From Pirellulaceae bacterium (GTDB lineage Bacteria > Planctomycetota > Planctomycetia > Pirellulales > Pirellulaceae), in NCBI GenBank assembly GCA_020846515.1, contig JADLDX010000958.1:1-6167 (forward strand): 6,167 nucleotides of DNA, given 5' to 3'. Below the pieces are notes generated by a model. That model was not told the origin of the DNA and ran no database searches. It saw only the letters and a list, made by a program, of their open reading frames with translations. Of the stretch, positions 1 through 6,167 are shown piece after piece. The position numbers were made by a program, and so were the translations under genes. Within the stretch, counting starts at the first letter, position 1, and every line of letters starts with the position of its first letter.

Positions 1-387
1 AGCGCGGCGACCAGCACCCGGTTGATCAGCACCACTCTATCAACGCAATCGGCTGGACGACTGACTTTCCATTTGATCGGTCGAGCTTTCCGCCTGCTCA
101 TATTGGTTTTGTTAGCGACGTTCGCCTTTGCTCAGCTGCCCATCAATCCCATCCGTCGCACCCAGTGGTGGGATCGATCTTTGGAAATGGACGGGACACT
201 TTGGCCAGGTCCAACGGTTTTTATGTTGGCTGCCTTTGGACTGGTCATACTCTCCATCGGCCAATGGCGCGCGCAAACTCGCGCCCAGGCAGGTCTATTC
301 GTGAAATCGAGTTATGTGCTGTATCATTACCGTGAGCTGAAGTCGATATTGGTACGCCAGCAGAAGCAATCACGCGAGGGGCAATAA
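1..387 (+). CDS. Small two-helix membrane protein, unknown function (5' end open)
   Basis: I do not recognise the family. The frame is open from the first base of the window, so the true start may lie upstream; the first usable start inside is TTG at 22, which gives 121 residues. No Shine-Dalgarno-like sequence precedes that TTG. Counting from it, two hydrophobic segments are visible: about residues 22-40 (RLLILVLLATFAFAQL) and 64-81 (PTVFMLAAFGLVILSIG). A Trp- and Arg-containing loop separates them. The tail from about residue 82 is polar and basic (many Arg, Lys, Gln) and is probably cytoplasmic by the positive-inside rule. The stop codon lies 15 bp before the next gene, which also encodes a two-helix membrane protein, so the two are probably one transcription unit and may act together in the membrane. 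It could also be the C-terminal end of a longer membrane protein. The reading frame is fairly secure; the start is not. Confidence 0.65.
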   Translation, partial: SAATSTRLISTTLSTQSAGRLTFHLIGRAFRLLILVLLATFAFAQLPINPIRRTQWWDRSLEMDGTLWPGPTVFMLAAFGLVILSIGQWRAQTRAQAGLFVKSSYVLYHYRELKSILVRQQKQSREGQ

Positions 388-390
388 GGC

Positions 391-395
391 AAGGG
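391..395 (+). promoter_or_regulatory. Ribosome binding site for the 403-609 gene
   Basis: AAGGG lies 7 nt upstream of the ATG at 403, a good Shine-Dalgarno match and spacing. It falls in the 15-bp gap after the upstream stop codon and supports 403 as the start, with translation independent of the upstream gene. The other forward starts in the window (TTG 22, GTG 700) have no comparable site. Confidence 0.6.
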
Positions 396-402
396 TAAAT
401 CT

Positions 403-609
403 ATGTTATGGTTTCGTGAAATTATGGGTTGGTTGATGGTGCTGGTGGCCATGTACGTCTTGAGAATGAGTTTCTTGTTCATCACGGATCTTGAATCACC
501 ACGCGTGATCGAGGCGGCAGTGCTAGTGATTGCAGGTTTAGGAATTCTCAAAGCCGGTCTGGTACTCATTCGCATCGCGACGGCTGGCAGAATATGCGGC
601 CAATCCTGA
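403..609 (+). CDS. Small two-helix membrane protein, unknown function
   Basis: This 68-residue protein starts at ATG 403, supported by AAGGG 7 nt upstream. It has two hydrophobic stretches, about residues 7-27 (IMGWLMVLVAMYVLRMSFLFI) and 35-58 (VIEAAVLVIAGLGILKAG onward), joined by a short acidic loop (TDLESPR). This predicts a small hairpin-like inner-membrane protein with both ends on the same side. The C-terminus, RIATAGRICGQS, is basic with a single Cys. I have a vague memory of short planctomycete membrane proteins ending in a similar Arg-Ile-Cys tail, but cannot verify it, so no family is assigned. It follows the preceding membrane-protein gene by 15 bp and is probably co-transcribed with it. 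A different frame stays open past its stop, but the tail looks natural, so I do not call a frameshift. Confidence 0.7.
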   Translation: MLWFREIMGWLMVLVAMYVLRMSFLFITDLESPRVIEAAVLVIAGLGILKAGLVLIRIATAGRICGQS

Positions 610-699
610 ACGGCGCACGAGTGAAGACGATTCAGGCAAACCATTTAGTTTACATATCAAGTATTTCGCAGAACCCACTTTCTATTTTCAGCAATCATT

Positions 700-1485
700 G
701 TGTCCGAACTGTCGCCCAGCCCAGAGAAGCTATCCGGCCGATTCCTCGCAGATTGGCATGCGGATGCGTCTGGTCCGGCCGGAATCGCCCAGTTCTGCCA
801 GCGCAATGGCCTGTCGAGTACCCAACAGCCAACCCTGGTGTTCCAACTGATCTGCATCGATCTCGAAAAGAACTGGTCGACATGGTCAGAGAAAGTACAG
901 TTACGCATGCACTCGGTCCAGCGCGCCGACGAGTTGCTAGACATGTGGAAGCAGCTACCGCGATTTCAAAGCTACGCTCCTCTATTCGCTGGTCCTGACG
1001 AGATCGCCCCATTCTGGTCCGAACTGGCTGGGCATGAATGCTACTGTCGCGATCGTTGGGGCGATGCCGTGGGACCACCTTACTACCAGCATCATTTTCA
1101 GATAAAGACCAGCGAATACCTGCGGCGCACGCGCCGCTTGATGCGTTGTGAATTAGAAAGCAATGAAGAATTTTCGCAGGTACTTTTTCCGCTGCGCGGT
1201 TGCAACGAAGTCGGACGACAACGCACGCGAGACGATGAGGGCTACTTTCACGAACCCAAGCCCGACGGCAACCGCATCGTCGTCGCCAATCGACTCGAGG
1301 CAGATATCAGTCGGGATCAACTGGCCATTCAGCTACTCTCACCGATGGTAGCCGTGATCATCAATCGCAGCCAGGTGAATTCCATCCGAGTTTCGCCGGA
1401 CAAAGTGCTACCGATCGACGGACGAACCGCCGTGACATTTCCGTTTACCATCCAACTGCCCGGCCGCCGATTGTGCTGCTACTGA
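700..1485 (+). CDS. FHA-like domain protein with Ser/Thr-kinase-type N-terminal module, no catalytic domain
   Basis: The 261-residue soluble protein starts at GTG 700, the first usual start codon after the in-frame stop at 646-648; no Shine-Dalgarno site is seen. Residues 5-145 resemble the region preceding many planctomycete Ser/Thr protein kinases: a first helix (SPEKLSGRFLADW), a segment of the type LVFQLICIDLEKNW (46-59), and a segment of the type EIAPFWSELAGHECYCRDRWGD (101-122) followed by a YxxxF-like stretch. Residues about 162-256 look like a degenerate FHA domain: VGRQR at 171-175, S204-R205-D206-Q207 in place of the usual SRxH, and NRSQVNS at 222-228 in place of NxSxNG. FHA domains normally bind phosphothreonine peptides, so a phospho-signalling role is inferred; loss of the conserved His could weaken that. 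No kinase, histidine kinase, phosphatase or membrane segment follows. The protein stops (RRLCCY) right after the last predicted beta strand, and repeat DNA begins 10 bp later. It may be a stand-alone adaptor or a remnant of a longer gene. Confidence 0.75.
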   Translation: MSELSPSPEKLSGRFLADWHADASGPAGIAQFCQRNGLSSTQQPTLVFQLICIDLEKNWSTWSEKVQLRMHSVQRADELLDMWKQLPRFQSYAPLFAGPDEIAPFWSELAGHECYCRDRWGDAVGPPYYQHHFQIKTSEYLRRTRRLMRCELESNEEFSQVLFPLRGCNEVGRQRTRDDEGYFHEPKPDGNRIVVANRLEADISRDQLAIQLLSPMVAVIINRSQVNSIRVSPDKVLPIDGRTAVTFPFTIQLPGRRLCCY

Positions 1486-1495
1486 GAACACCCCC

Positions 1496-1593
1496 ATCAG
1501 CCGCACCATATCAGCCGCAGGGCGCTAGCCCCCGGTTTCTTCACCACCGCACCAGGACGCCGGCCCAAGTAAACCAAGTACGCCTACGGCTGA
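1496..1593. repeat. Intergenic inverted-end repeat element, copy 1
   Basis: The core at 1510-1560 is identical over 51 bp to 1760-1810, and similarity continues with few mismatches and one indel to the end motif GTACGCCTACGGCTGA (1578-1593). The left end TCAGCCGCAGG is the reverse complement of the usual right end, so the element has inverted termini. Near its left end it holds GGGCGCTAGCCCCC, an imperfect palindrome around GCTAGC. The entry motif ATCAGCCGCA is duplicated at 1496-1505 and 1510-1519, which looks like a partial nested copy. It begins just after the stop codon at 1485. No protein is encoded; it is best described as a REP- or MITE-like palindromic element. Confidence 0.85.
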
Positions 1594-1691
1594 CAGCGGA
1601 ATCGGCGCAAGCCGTCCGGTTCCGCCTGGCTTTTCTCGGTGAAACACCGGGCAGCTTGCACTGCTCCGCTTAAATGTGAACGGTATTGCGT
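1594..1691. other. Structured non-coding spacer between repeat copies
   Basis: This segment lies between repeat copy 1 and the long hairpin and shows no coding signal. The part at 1595-1670 is bounded by AGCGGA (1595-1600) and its complement TCCGCT (1665-1670); a second pair, GCAAGC (1607-1612) and GCTTGC (1654-1659), is nested inside, so the whole is an imperfect inverted repeat. Smaller hairpins are also possible: CGGC-GCAA-GCCG at 1603-1614, a GNRA-type tetraloop, and CGGTG-AAA-CACCG at 1637-1649. These compete with one another. It may be a remnant of another small palindromic element or a structured transcript. It is not a tRNA. Confidence 0.4.
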
Positions 1692-1743
1692 CAGTCAGCC
1701 GCAGGCGTACTCCAGCAGCAGCCAGTACGCCTGCGGCTGACTG
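1692..1743. repeat. Perfect 20-bp inverted repeat (long hairpin) built from the repeat end motif
   Basis: The arms at 1692-1711 and 1724-1743 are exact reverse complements (CAGTCAGCCGCAGGCGTACT and its complement), with a 12-nt loop CCAGCAGCAGCC. The arm contains the same end motif (TCAGCCGCAGGCGTAC) as the flanking element copies, so this is like an element with its interior removed, two ends back to back. No U-tract follows on either strand, so it is not a standard intrinsic terminator, though a stem this strong between converging genes could still protect 3' ends or slow polymerase. Confidence 0.9.
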
Positions 1744-1756
1744 TTAAACGATGGGC
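1724..1756. repeat. 33-bp direct repeat, copy A (partner at 1826-1858)
   Basis: Positions 1724-1756 and 1826-1858 are identical over 33 bp. Each contains GTACGCCTGCGGCTGACTG followed by the tail TTAAACGATGGGC. Copy A forms the right arm of the long hairpin plus its tail; copy B is the right end of element copy 2. The conserved tail shows that the mobile or amplified unit extends beyond the CGGCTGA palindrome to at least GATGGGC. Confidence 0.9.
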
Positions 1757-1858
1757 CCCATCAGCCGCAGGGCGCTAGCCCCCGGTTTCTTCACCACCGC
1801 ACCAGGACGCTGCCCCAGTAAGTCAAGTACGCCTGCGGCTGACTGTTAAACGATGGGC
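1756..1858. repeat. Intergenic inverted-end repeat element, copy 2
   Basis: This is the more complete copy. It opens with CCCCATCAGCCGCAGGGCG, shares 51 identical bp (1760-1810) with copy 1, and ends with AGTACGCCTGCGGCTGACTG and the tail TTAAACGATGGGC (1826-1858). The right end read in reverse is CCCATC, then about 11 nt, then AGCCGCAGGCG; the left end is CCCATCAGCCGCAGGGCG. The two ends are therefore inverted copies in which the left lacks an internal stretch. The last base (1858) is also the last base of the TAG stop codon of the reverse-strand gene, so the element abuts that gene exactly. Confidence 0.85.
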
Positions 1859-4800
1859 TATTCGAGCAGTTTTCCTGGAAGCGACTCTGGCCATGTGCCC
1901 GACAGCTGTATATTGCGTACGCGTACCTTCGATTTGTCTTGATAGTGAAACAGACCGAAGTTGGCATTGGGAATCGCGTAATCCCAGGCTTGATCCAGAA
2001 TCAACTGACCATTGAGTTGAATTTTGATACGATCTGCCGTAGTCTCTAGCGCAATCTTGTTCCAATCATCGACACGTAACGGCAACGCAGACTGGCCGTC
2101 TATCTTGACTTCATAGTCGGCTGGAGTCTTCCAAGATGTATTGGGCTCAGTCGTCCAGTGCTTGCGCAAGCCGTCAGGACGCAACACGAACGCCGTGCGT
2201 CCTAAACAGGGGTGCACTTCGAAAGCTCCTGGAGTATAGAAGAACTCATATTCCAGTTTATCGCCTGTCGACAGCGGTTTTGAGAACTGCAGCATACACT
2301 GCTGGCCAGGACCACCACTCGCGCTACCGCCGCTGATTAATTCCTTATCCTGAACCGTCCAGGTTAGGTTCTGGAGATCATCCAGCGCCGGACCGGTTCG
2401 CGAAAAACTGCCGTCTTCACCATTTGTTTCGGCACTGGCCTTATCAAGGCCACTGGAGGGTAGTGGCAGAGAATAATAGTATCCACTCCAGCCACGCATA
2501 TGCTGACTGTCAAGCAAACTGACCGATCGTGCCAACTTGGGCTGGCCGGATAATGTGATGTGCCGCGCGGTTGTTTGCCGCACACCCAACGATCGTAGGG
2601 CGATCCAGACAGGACCAGGCTGACGCGCTTCGCGGTAGATCGCACTACCGTTGATTGAATAACTGAGATACTGATCGTCGAGCGTTACCTGATGCTTGTT
2701 CCAGTCGCCTTTTTTGATGGCTTGAGTTTTTTTGCGTATCCAATCGCGACCATCTTCGCTCTGCACATCGACATACCCATTGCTGCCGCTATATGAGAAT
2801 CGCAGCCCACCGACATACAACTCCGATTCACGATAGCCACCGTCTTGAGTTTCCACCTCGAACTGAAAATTGCCGGTCAGTGGATAGCGTAGCCATAACC
2901 AGTCGGTAGCAAAGCCACACAAGTGTTCGATCGATTGCTGGCCATCGGTCAACCAGGTCGTCACCGTTTTACCTTCGTAAAAGTCCTTGGCGTTTCCGGA
3001 GTTCGAGGCCTGCCAATGTTTGAGCTGCGCGGCTGGCATTAAGCCAGTACTGGCCGACCAACCGCGTTCGTGTTGGAACCGAGCCACCCAAGGCGCGATA
3101 TACGTGCGACCGGCCTTGTGACCATGCTCAGCCACTTGCTGAACGGTCGCTTTGGCCCACGTCGCGCGCTCGGCATCGTCTGCCAATAAAACGGCCAACT
3201 GCAATTCTGCTAGCGGCGCCATCGACTTGGGTTGATTGTTTTCAGCCGGAGCAATTGTCGGCCATCGCTTGTCGATCTCAGCCAACAAGTCATCGGGCAC
3301 TTTTTGTTTTTGAGTAGCCAAGGCGATGGCCCAGCCGACGGTTGCACCGGCCCGGCCTTGAGCCCGAGCTGCGGTGTAACGATTGATCAAGTCGCTGACT
3401 TGATCCGTCTGTTCAGCCAGCTTGGCCATAAAATAAAAGCTCGACATGAGCGGCATTTGGGGATCTACCGTTGGCGCGAAATTTGGATAAGCGCCCCCAA
3501 CTTCGACAGGAATCCAATCTGGCAAAGGTGCTCGATGGGCAAATGCGACGATCGATCGCAGTGCTCCGTCACCTTCAAATGTCCAATCCGCCAAAATCTT
3601 ATACGTCTCCGCTAGATTCTTGTTACCGTTGAGGGCTTCCAAGGCCCAACTACCTACCCAATCATTTTCGCGATCCATCCCCAAGTTATAAGCGGCTTGC
3701 CGCTCAGCCAAATACTTCAACGCATCAGCCGTATTGCCATGCGACAGCAGCATGCGCGCGATCTCTTCAAACTGGCCGAGCGAAATCTGAATACCAGAGG
3801 TACCGGAGTATCGGGCATTGTTATGACGACAGAGGTCCAAGTAGGCTTTGATGGCCGCGTTCTGCAACTCGCCAGGTAGATTCTGGTTCACCGTCTGTTT
3901 GGCAACTTGCAATGCCAAACTATCAAACGGGCTCACTTCGGCGTATCGTTCGGCCGGCCGGTTCTGATCAATGAAACTCAGCGACAGTTCCGCAGCGGCG
4001 GCTCGACAATCGGCATTCTCCAAACCAACCAATAAGGTTTGCAGCAGAAATTCTCGAGGCGCTGCACCCAAAGTGGTCTTGTCTATCGAAACGATGATCT
4101 CACTGGCAAGCTTGCCTTGCCCGGCTCGCAAATGGGCCAGCGCCGTCATCAACCGCCCAACCAATGACTTTGGTGCGAGTCGGCTTAGCAGCAGATCCGT
4201 TTGTTGGCACTGAGCGGCCCGTTTGGCCAGGCGATCAAAGACACTGTCCGCGTCTAAGCCACGGTTACTGTTCACACGACTCTTGATAACCAACGGATCG
4301 AGTTGTCCGGGCTGGCGAGTTACCAATGCCACCAGTGGCTCGATCAATTTCTCCGACGGGATCTTTTTGGTCGTCCATAGATTGTCCAGTTCAATCACGC
4401 GCTGCGCCAATTGCTCCTGAGTTGAGTCGCTCTCAACGTTAGGCCGAGAACTGCGCACTCGGTTGGGCTGTGTCAGATTGCCCAGCAGTTGACCCAACGA
4501 ATTGGTTGGCTGTTGGCCGGCAACTTCTGGCGCGCGGGTCGAGGCCTTCGAAAGCGCAGCCAGGGCTTGGAACGACAGATCCTGCAGATCAGCCTTGGTG
4601 GCCGCCATCGCCAGATCGACCAGCATCCACTGGGTAATGCCCGACTGAGCGATACTTGACTGGGTGCTATCAGATTCTGGAATACACTTGCTCCACATGG
4701 CCGATGCGCTCGCCTTGTCCTCGCGAACGATGAACTGCTGTCCCAGCGTAGCCAGGAGATGGATGCGTGCGGAACCAGGCCAAGTGGCTACGTGTTGATC

Positions 4801-6167
4801 GATCCACTCGACCAGGCTCTCCATTTGATTGGTCGCGGCATCCGGCGTGCTCTTTTCAGCCTGACGTTGCCAAAAGAGATACGCGATGGTGGCCAGGTGC
4901 GCATCGGCGATCGTCACCGCGCCCGAGTTTCCAGCAGAGTTATTAGCAGCAGAGTTATTAGCAGGCGAGTTCCCAGCAGGCGTCGGTTTAGCATTCGTGT
5001 CGCGATCGGCTTTGGGCGGGTCGACAGGTTGAGTGCGCAGAATTTGCCCAGCGCGAATCTGCTTGACCAATTGATCGAGAGGTTCGTTGGCACCGGTGAG
5101 GCTGGAAGTTATTGCCAGGGCGGTGCGGACGCTTGGGTCCTGGGCTCTCTTATCGGCTAGCGTTTGAAGATCGGTGGCCAACTTCTTCAGAGCTTGAGCC
5201 TGATCGGGCCGGCCGGCTACCTCTTCCAGCATGTCGATCCACAGCGATTTCAAGCCTCCACTGGTGAATGGTCGTTCATCGACCGATATCCCTAGATCAA
5301 CCGCGAATGGTCCTTTGGTTTGAGCATCAATCATCGATTCCAGAAAGGCGATACCGCCTTGTTTCCGCATGTCAGCCACCAGCTTTTTCATCAGGCTGTC
5401 GAATTGTGCTTCCGAACCACGTGAGTAGTTAGCCGCTTTGGCAAAGTTGGAGCGATCGAACTCTCGTCCTAGTTTCACCGCATCGGCCTGCGCATCCACC
5501 TTGTTGAGAAATTCAATCAGACTGATCGTTTGATTGATCTTTTCGTAAGCTTCGTATTCATCGTTGCCAAACTGGTTATTGCCAGTGGCTTCTTTCCGGC
5601 GCTGAACTTCGGCCAAGGCCAATTCGCGCGCCCGTGGCTTGTTGCCGGTCTCGACCATGAGGTTGCAAGCGCGGCCCTCGAGTGAATACTGAAACTGACG
5701 ATTGGAGCGATTCGTAGGACTCTGCAAAGCCACTTCGTACATTTGAGCCGCCAGTGGCTGCATCGGCTTGTGCGCGCCGATCAGACTGCCGATCAGCCAG
5801 AGTGCGTCATAGGGCACCGGTGGCTTAGCCTCTTTGTCGGCTAAGCGTTTCAGTAACTCGATGGCTTCGTCGTAGCGCCGCGTACTGGCCAGAACGAGCC
5901 CCAACCAGGCTTTGCCTTCCGACCATTCAGGCCGTTGCTTCAATTCCTCGCGCAGGCGAGTTTCGATCAGTTCGACGTACTCGGGTTTGTCAGCTATGAA
6001 GCGCACCAGGTAGGTGATCGTGTTGTTGTGGCGGCCATCACTACTGGTCGAGTAGCCTTGGAACAATGTTTCCCACGACGCACCTTCCACCTTAGAGGCT
6101 CTGATCAAGTAGTCTACGAGTTTTTCGACGACCGCTCGATCAGTCAACAAAACCCGCGCGTTGCCCA
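1858..6167 (-). CDS. Giant DUF1583-type protein with helical-repeat solenoid (5' end open)
   Basis: The stop codon TAG is at 1858-1860. The frame is open to the right edge, giving at least 1435 residues; a TTG at 6148-6150 is possible as a start, but the frame continues upstream, so the true N-terminus and any signal peptide are probably outside. Numbering from that TTG, residues about 1-1030 are mostly helical and Ala/Leu-rich with TPR-like units, clearest at about 76-105 (WSEGKAWLGLVLASTRRYDEA) and about 795-820. A low-complexity linker of xANNS pentapeptides lies at 391-409. Residues about 1040-1430 match my memory of DUF1583, a domain known mainly from planctomycetes. It appears to be two related beta-rich lobes: GDWNKHQVTLDDQYLSYSING (from 1148) and DDWNKIALETTADRIKIQLNG (from 1361) align, suggesting LamG/concanavalin-like folds. 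The C-terminus VRVRNIQLSGTWPESLP is characteristic. Function is unknown; an extracytoplasmic carbohydrate- or protein-binding role is only inference. It converges with the forward genes. Confidence 0.93.
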   Translation of the reverse strand, partial: GNARVLLTDRAVVEKLVDYLIRASKVEGASWETLFQGYSTSSDGRHNNTITYLVRFIADKPEYVELIETRLREELKQRPEWSEGKAWLGLVLASTRRYDEAIELLKRLADKEAKPPVPYDALWLIGSLIGAHKPMQPLAAQMYEVALQSPTNRSNRQFQYSLEGRACNLMVETGNKPRARELALAEVQRRKEATGNNQFGNDEYEAYEKINQTISLIEFLNKVDAQADAVKLGREFDRSNFAKAANYSRGSEAQFDSLMKKLVADMRKQGGIAFLESMIDAQTKGPFAVDLGISVDERPFTSGGLKSLWIDMLEEVAGRPDQAQALKKLATDLQTLADKRAQDPSVRTALAITSSLTGANEPLDQLVKQIRAGQILRTQPVDPPKADRDTNAKPTPAGNSPANNSAANNSAGNSGAVTIADAHLATIAYLFWQRQAEKSTPDAATNQMESLVEWIDQHVATWPGSARIHLLATLGQQFIVREDKASASAMWSKCIPESDSTQSSIAQSGITQWMLVDLAMAATKADLQDLSFQALAALSKASTRAPEVAGQQPTNSLGQLLGNLTQPNRVRSSRPNVESDSTQEQLAQRVIELDNLWTTKKIPSEKLIEPLVALVTRQPGQLDPLVIKSRVNSNRGLDADSVFDRLAKRAAQCQQTDLLLSRLAPKSLVGRLMTALAHLRAGQGKLASEIIVSIDKTTLGAAPREFLLQTLLVGLENADCRAAAAELSLSFIDQNRPAERYAEVSPFDSLALQVAKQTVNQNLPGELQNAAIKAYLDLCRHNNARYSGTSGIQISLGQFEEIARMLLSHGNTADALKYLAERQAAYNLGMDRENDWVGSWALEALNGNKNLAETYKILADWTFEGDGALRSIVAFAHRAPLPDWIPVEVGGAYPNFAPTVDPQMPLMSSFYFMAKLAEQTDQVSDLINRYTAARAQGRAGATVGWAIALATQKQKVPDDLLAEIDKRWPTIAPAENNQPKSMAPLAELQLAVLLADDAERATWAKATVQQVAEHGHKAGRTYIAPWVARFQHERGWSASTGLMPAAQLKHWQASNSGNAKDFYEGKTVTTWLTDGQQSIEHLCGFATDWLWLRYPLTGNFQFEVETQDGGYRESELYVGGLRFSYSGSNGYVDVQSEDGRDWIRKKTQAIKKGDWNKHQVTLDDQYLSYSINGSAIYREARQPGPVWIALRSLGVRQTTARHITLSGQPKLARSVSLLDSQHMRGWSGYYYSLPLPSSGLDKASAETNGEDGSFSRTGPALDDLQNLTWTVQDKELISGGSASGGPGQQCMLQFSKPLSTGDKLEYEFFYTPGAFEVHPCLGRTAFVLRPDGLRKHWTTEPNTSWKTPADYEVKIDGQSALPLRVDDWNKIALETTADRIKIQLNGQLILDQAWDYAIPNANFGLFHYQDKSKVRVRNIQLSGTWPESLPGKLLE
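4924..4980 (-). repeat. Tandem 15-bp repeat encoding a pentapeptide linker
   Basis: Within the giant gene, about four tandem 15-bp units (last one 12 bp) encode PAGNS, PANNS, AANNS and AGNS at residues 391-409. The two central units (4936-4965) differ by only one base, which indicates recent unit duplication or slippage. The peptide is Asn/Ser/Ala-rich and uncharged, typical of a flexible linker between two solenoid blocks. Copy number probably varies between strains. Confidence 0.85.

Noticed and set aside
649..688. TTTACA at 649-654 as a -35 box for the 700-1485 gene
   Set aside because: No -10-like hexamer lies 16-18 bp downstream; the first AT-rich stretch is too far away.
542..850. Open frame continuing past the stop of the 403-609 gene, suggesting a frameshifted longer protein
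   Set aside because: The short protein has a natural-looking basic tail, and the alternative frame would overlap the well-supported 700-1485 gene by about 150 bp.
327..1078. Several reverse-strand and alternate-frame ORFs of 95-134 residues over the forward genes
   Set aside because: They lie opposite or out of frame with better-supported genes and have shadow-like Arg/Ser/Cys-rich composition.
1595..1670. 76-nt cloverleaf-like segment as a tRNA
   Set aside because: There is no 7-bp acceptor stem, no T-arm at the right place and no anticodon arm in the centre.
1473..1673. 66-residue forward ORF across the repeat block
   Set aside because: It is translated from repeat element and palindromic DNA, with Pro/Arg-rich composition and no plausible start signal.
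1692..1743. Hairpin as a Rho-independent terminator
   Set aside because: No run of T follows the stem on either strand.
1496..1858. Repeat block as a CRISPR array
   Set aside because: Units are long, have inverted ends and irregular spacing, and there are no regular unique spacers.

Overview
The window looks like a chromosomal fragment from a planctomycete, most likely a relative of Rhodopirellula or Pirellula. The evidence is the C-terminal region of the giant reverse-strand protein, which I recognise as the planctomycete DUF1583 type, and the forward gene at 700-1485, which has the N-terminal signalling module plus degenerate FHA-like domain typical of planctomycete Ser/Thr-kinase-type proteins. 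Both assignments come from reading the translations, not from a search. Poor or absent Shine-Dalgarno sites at some starts and frequent TTG/GTG starts also fit.

Layout. Positions 1-1485 hold three forward genes. The first (open at the left edge, ending at 387) and the second (403-609) encode small two-helix membrane proteins 15 bp apart, so they are probably co-transcribed. After a 90-bp gap, 700-1485 encodes a soluble protein with a kinase-associated N-terminal region and an FHA-like domain but no catalytic domain. Positions 1486-1857 are a non-coding block between converging genes. It contains two copies of a roughly 83-100-bp element with inverted ends, a perfect 20-bp-arm hairpin made of the same end sequence, and a separate structured 76-bp segment. 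Positions 1858-6167 are one reverse-strand gene, open at the right edge, encoding at least 1435 residues: a long helical-repeat solenoid, a short low-complexity pentapeptide linker, and a C-terminal pair of beta-sandwich-like lobes (DUF1583).

The forward genes and the giant gene converge on the repeat block and share no visible pathway. Function is unknown for both small membrane proteins and for the giant protein. The most notable items are the composite inverted-repeat family, one copy of which abuts the stop codon of the giant gene, and the FHA-bearing module that ends just where the repeats begin. I see no clear evidence of a new defence or mobile system, CRISPR array, transposase or RNA gene of a known class.
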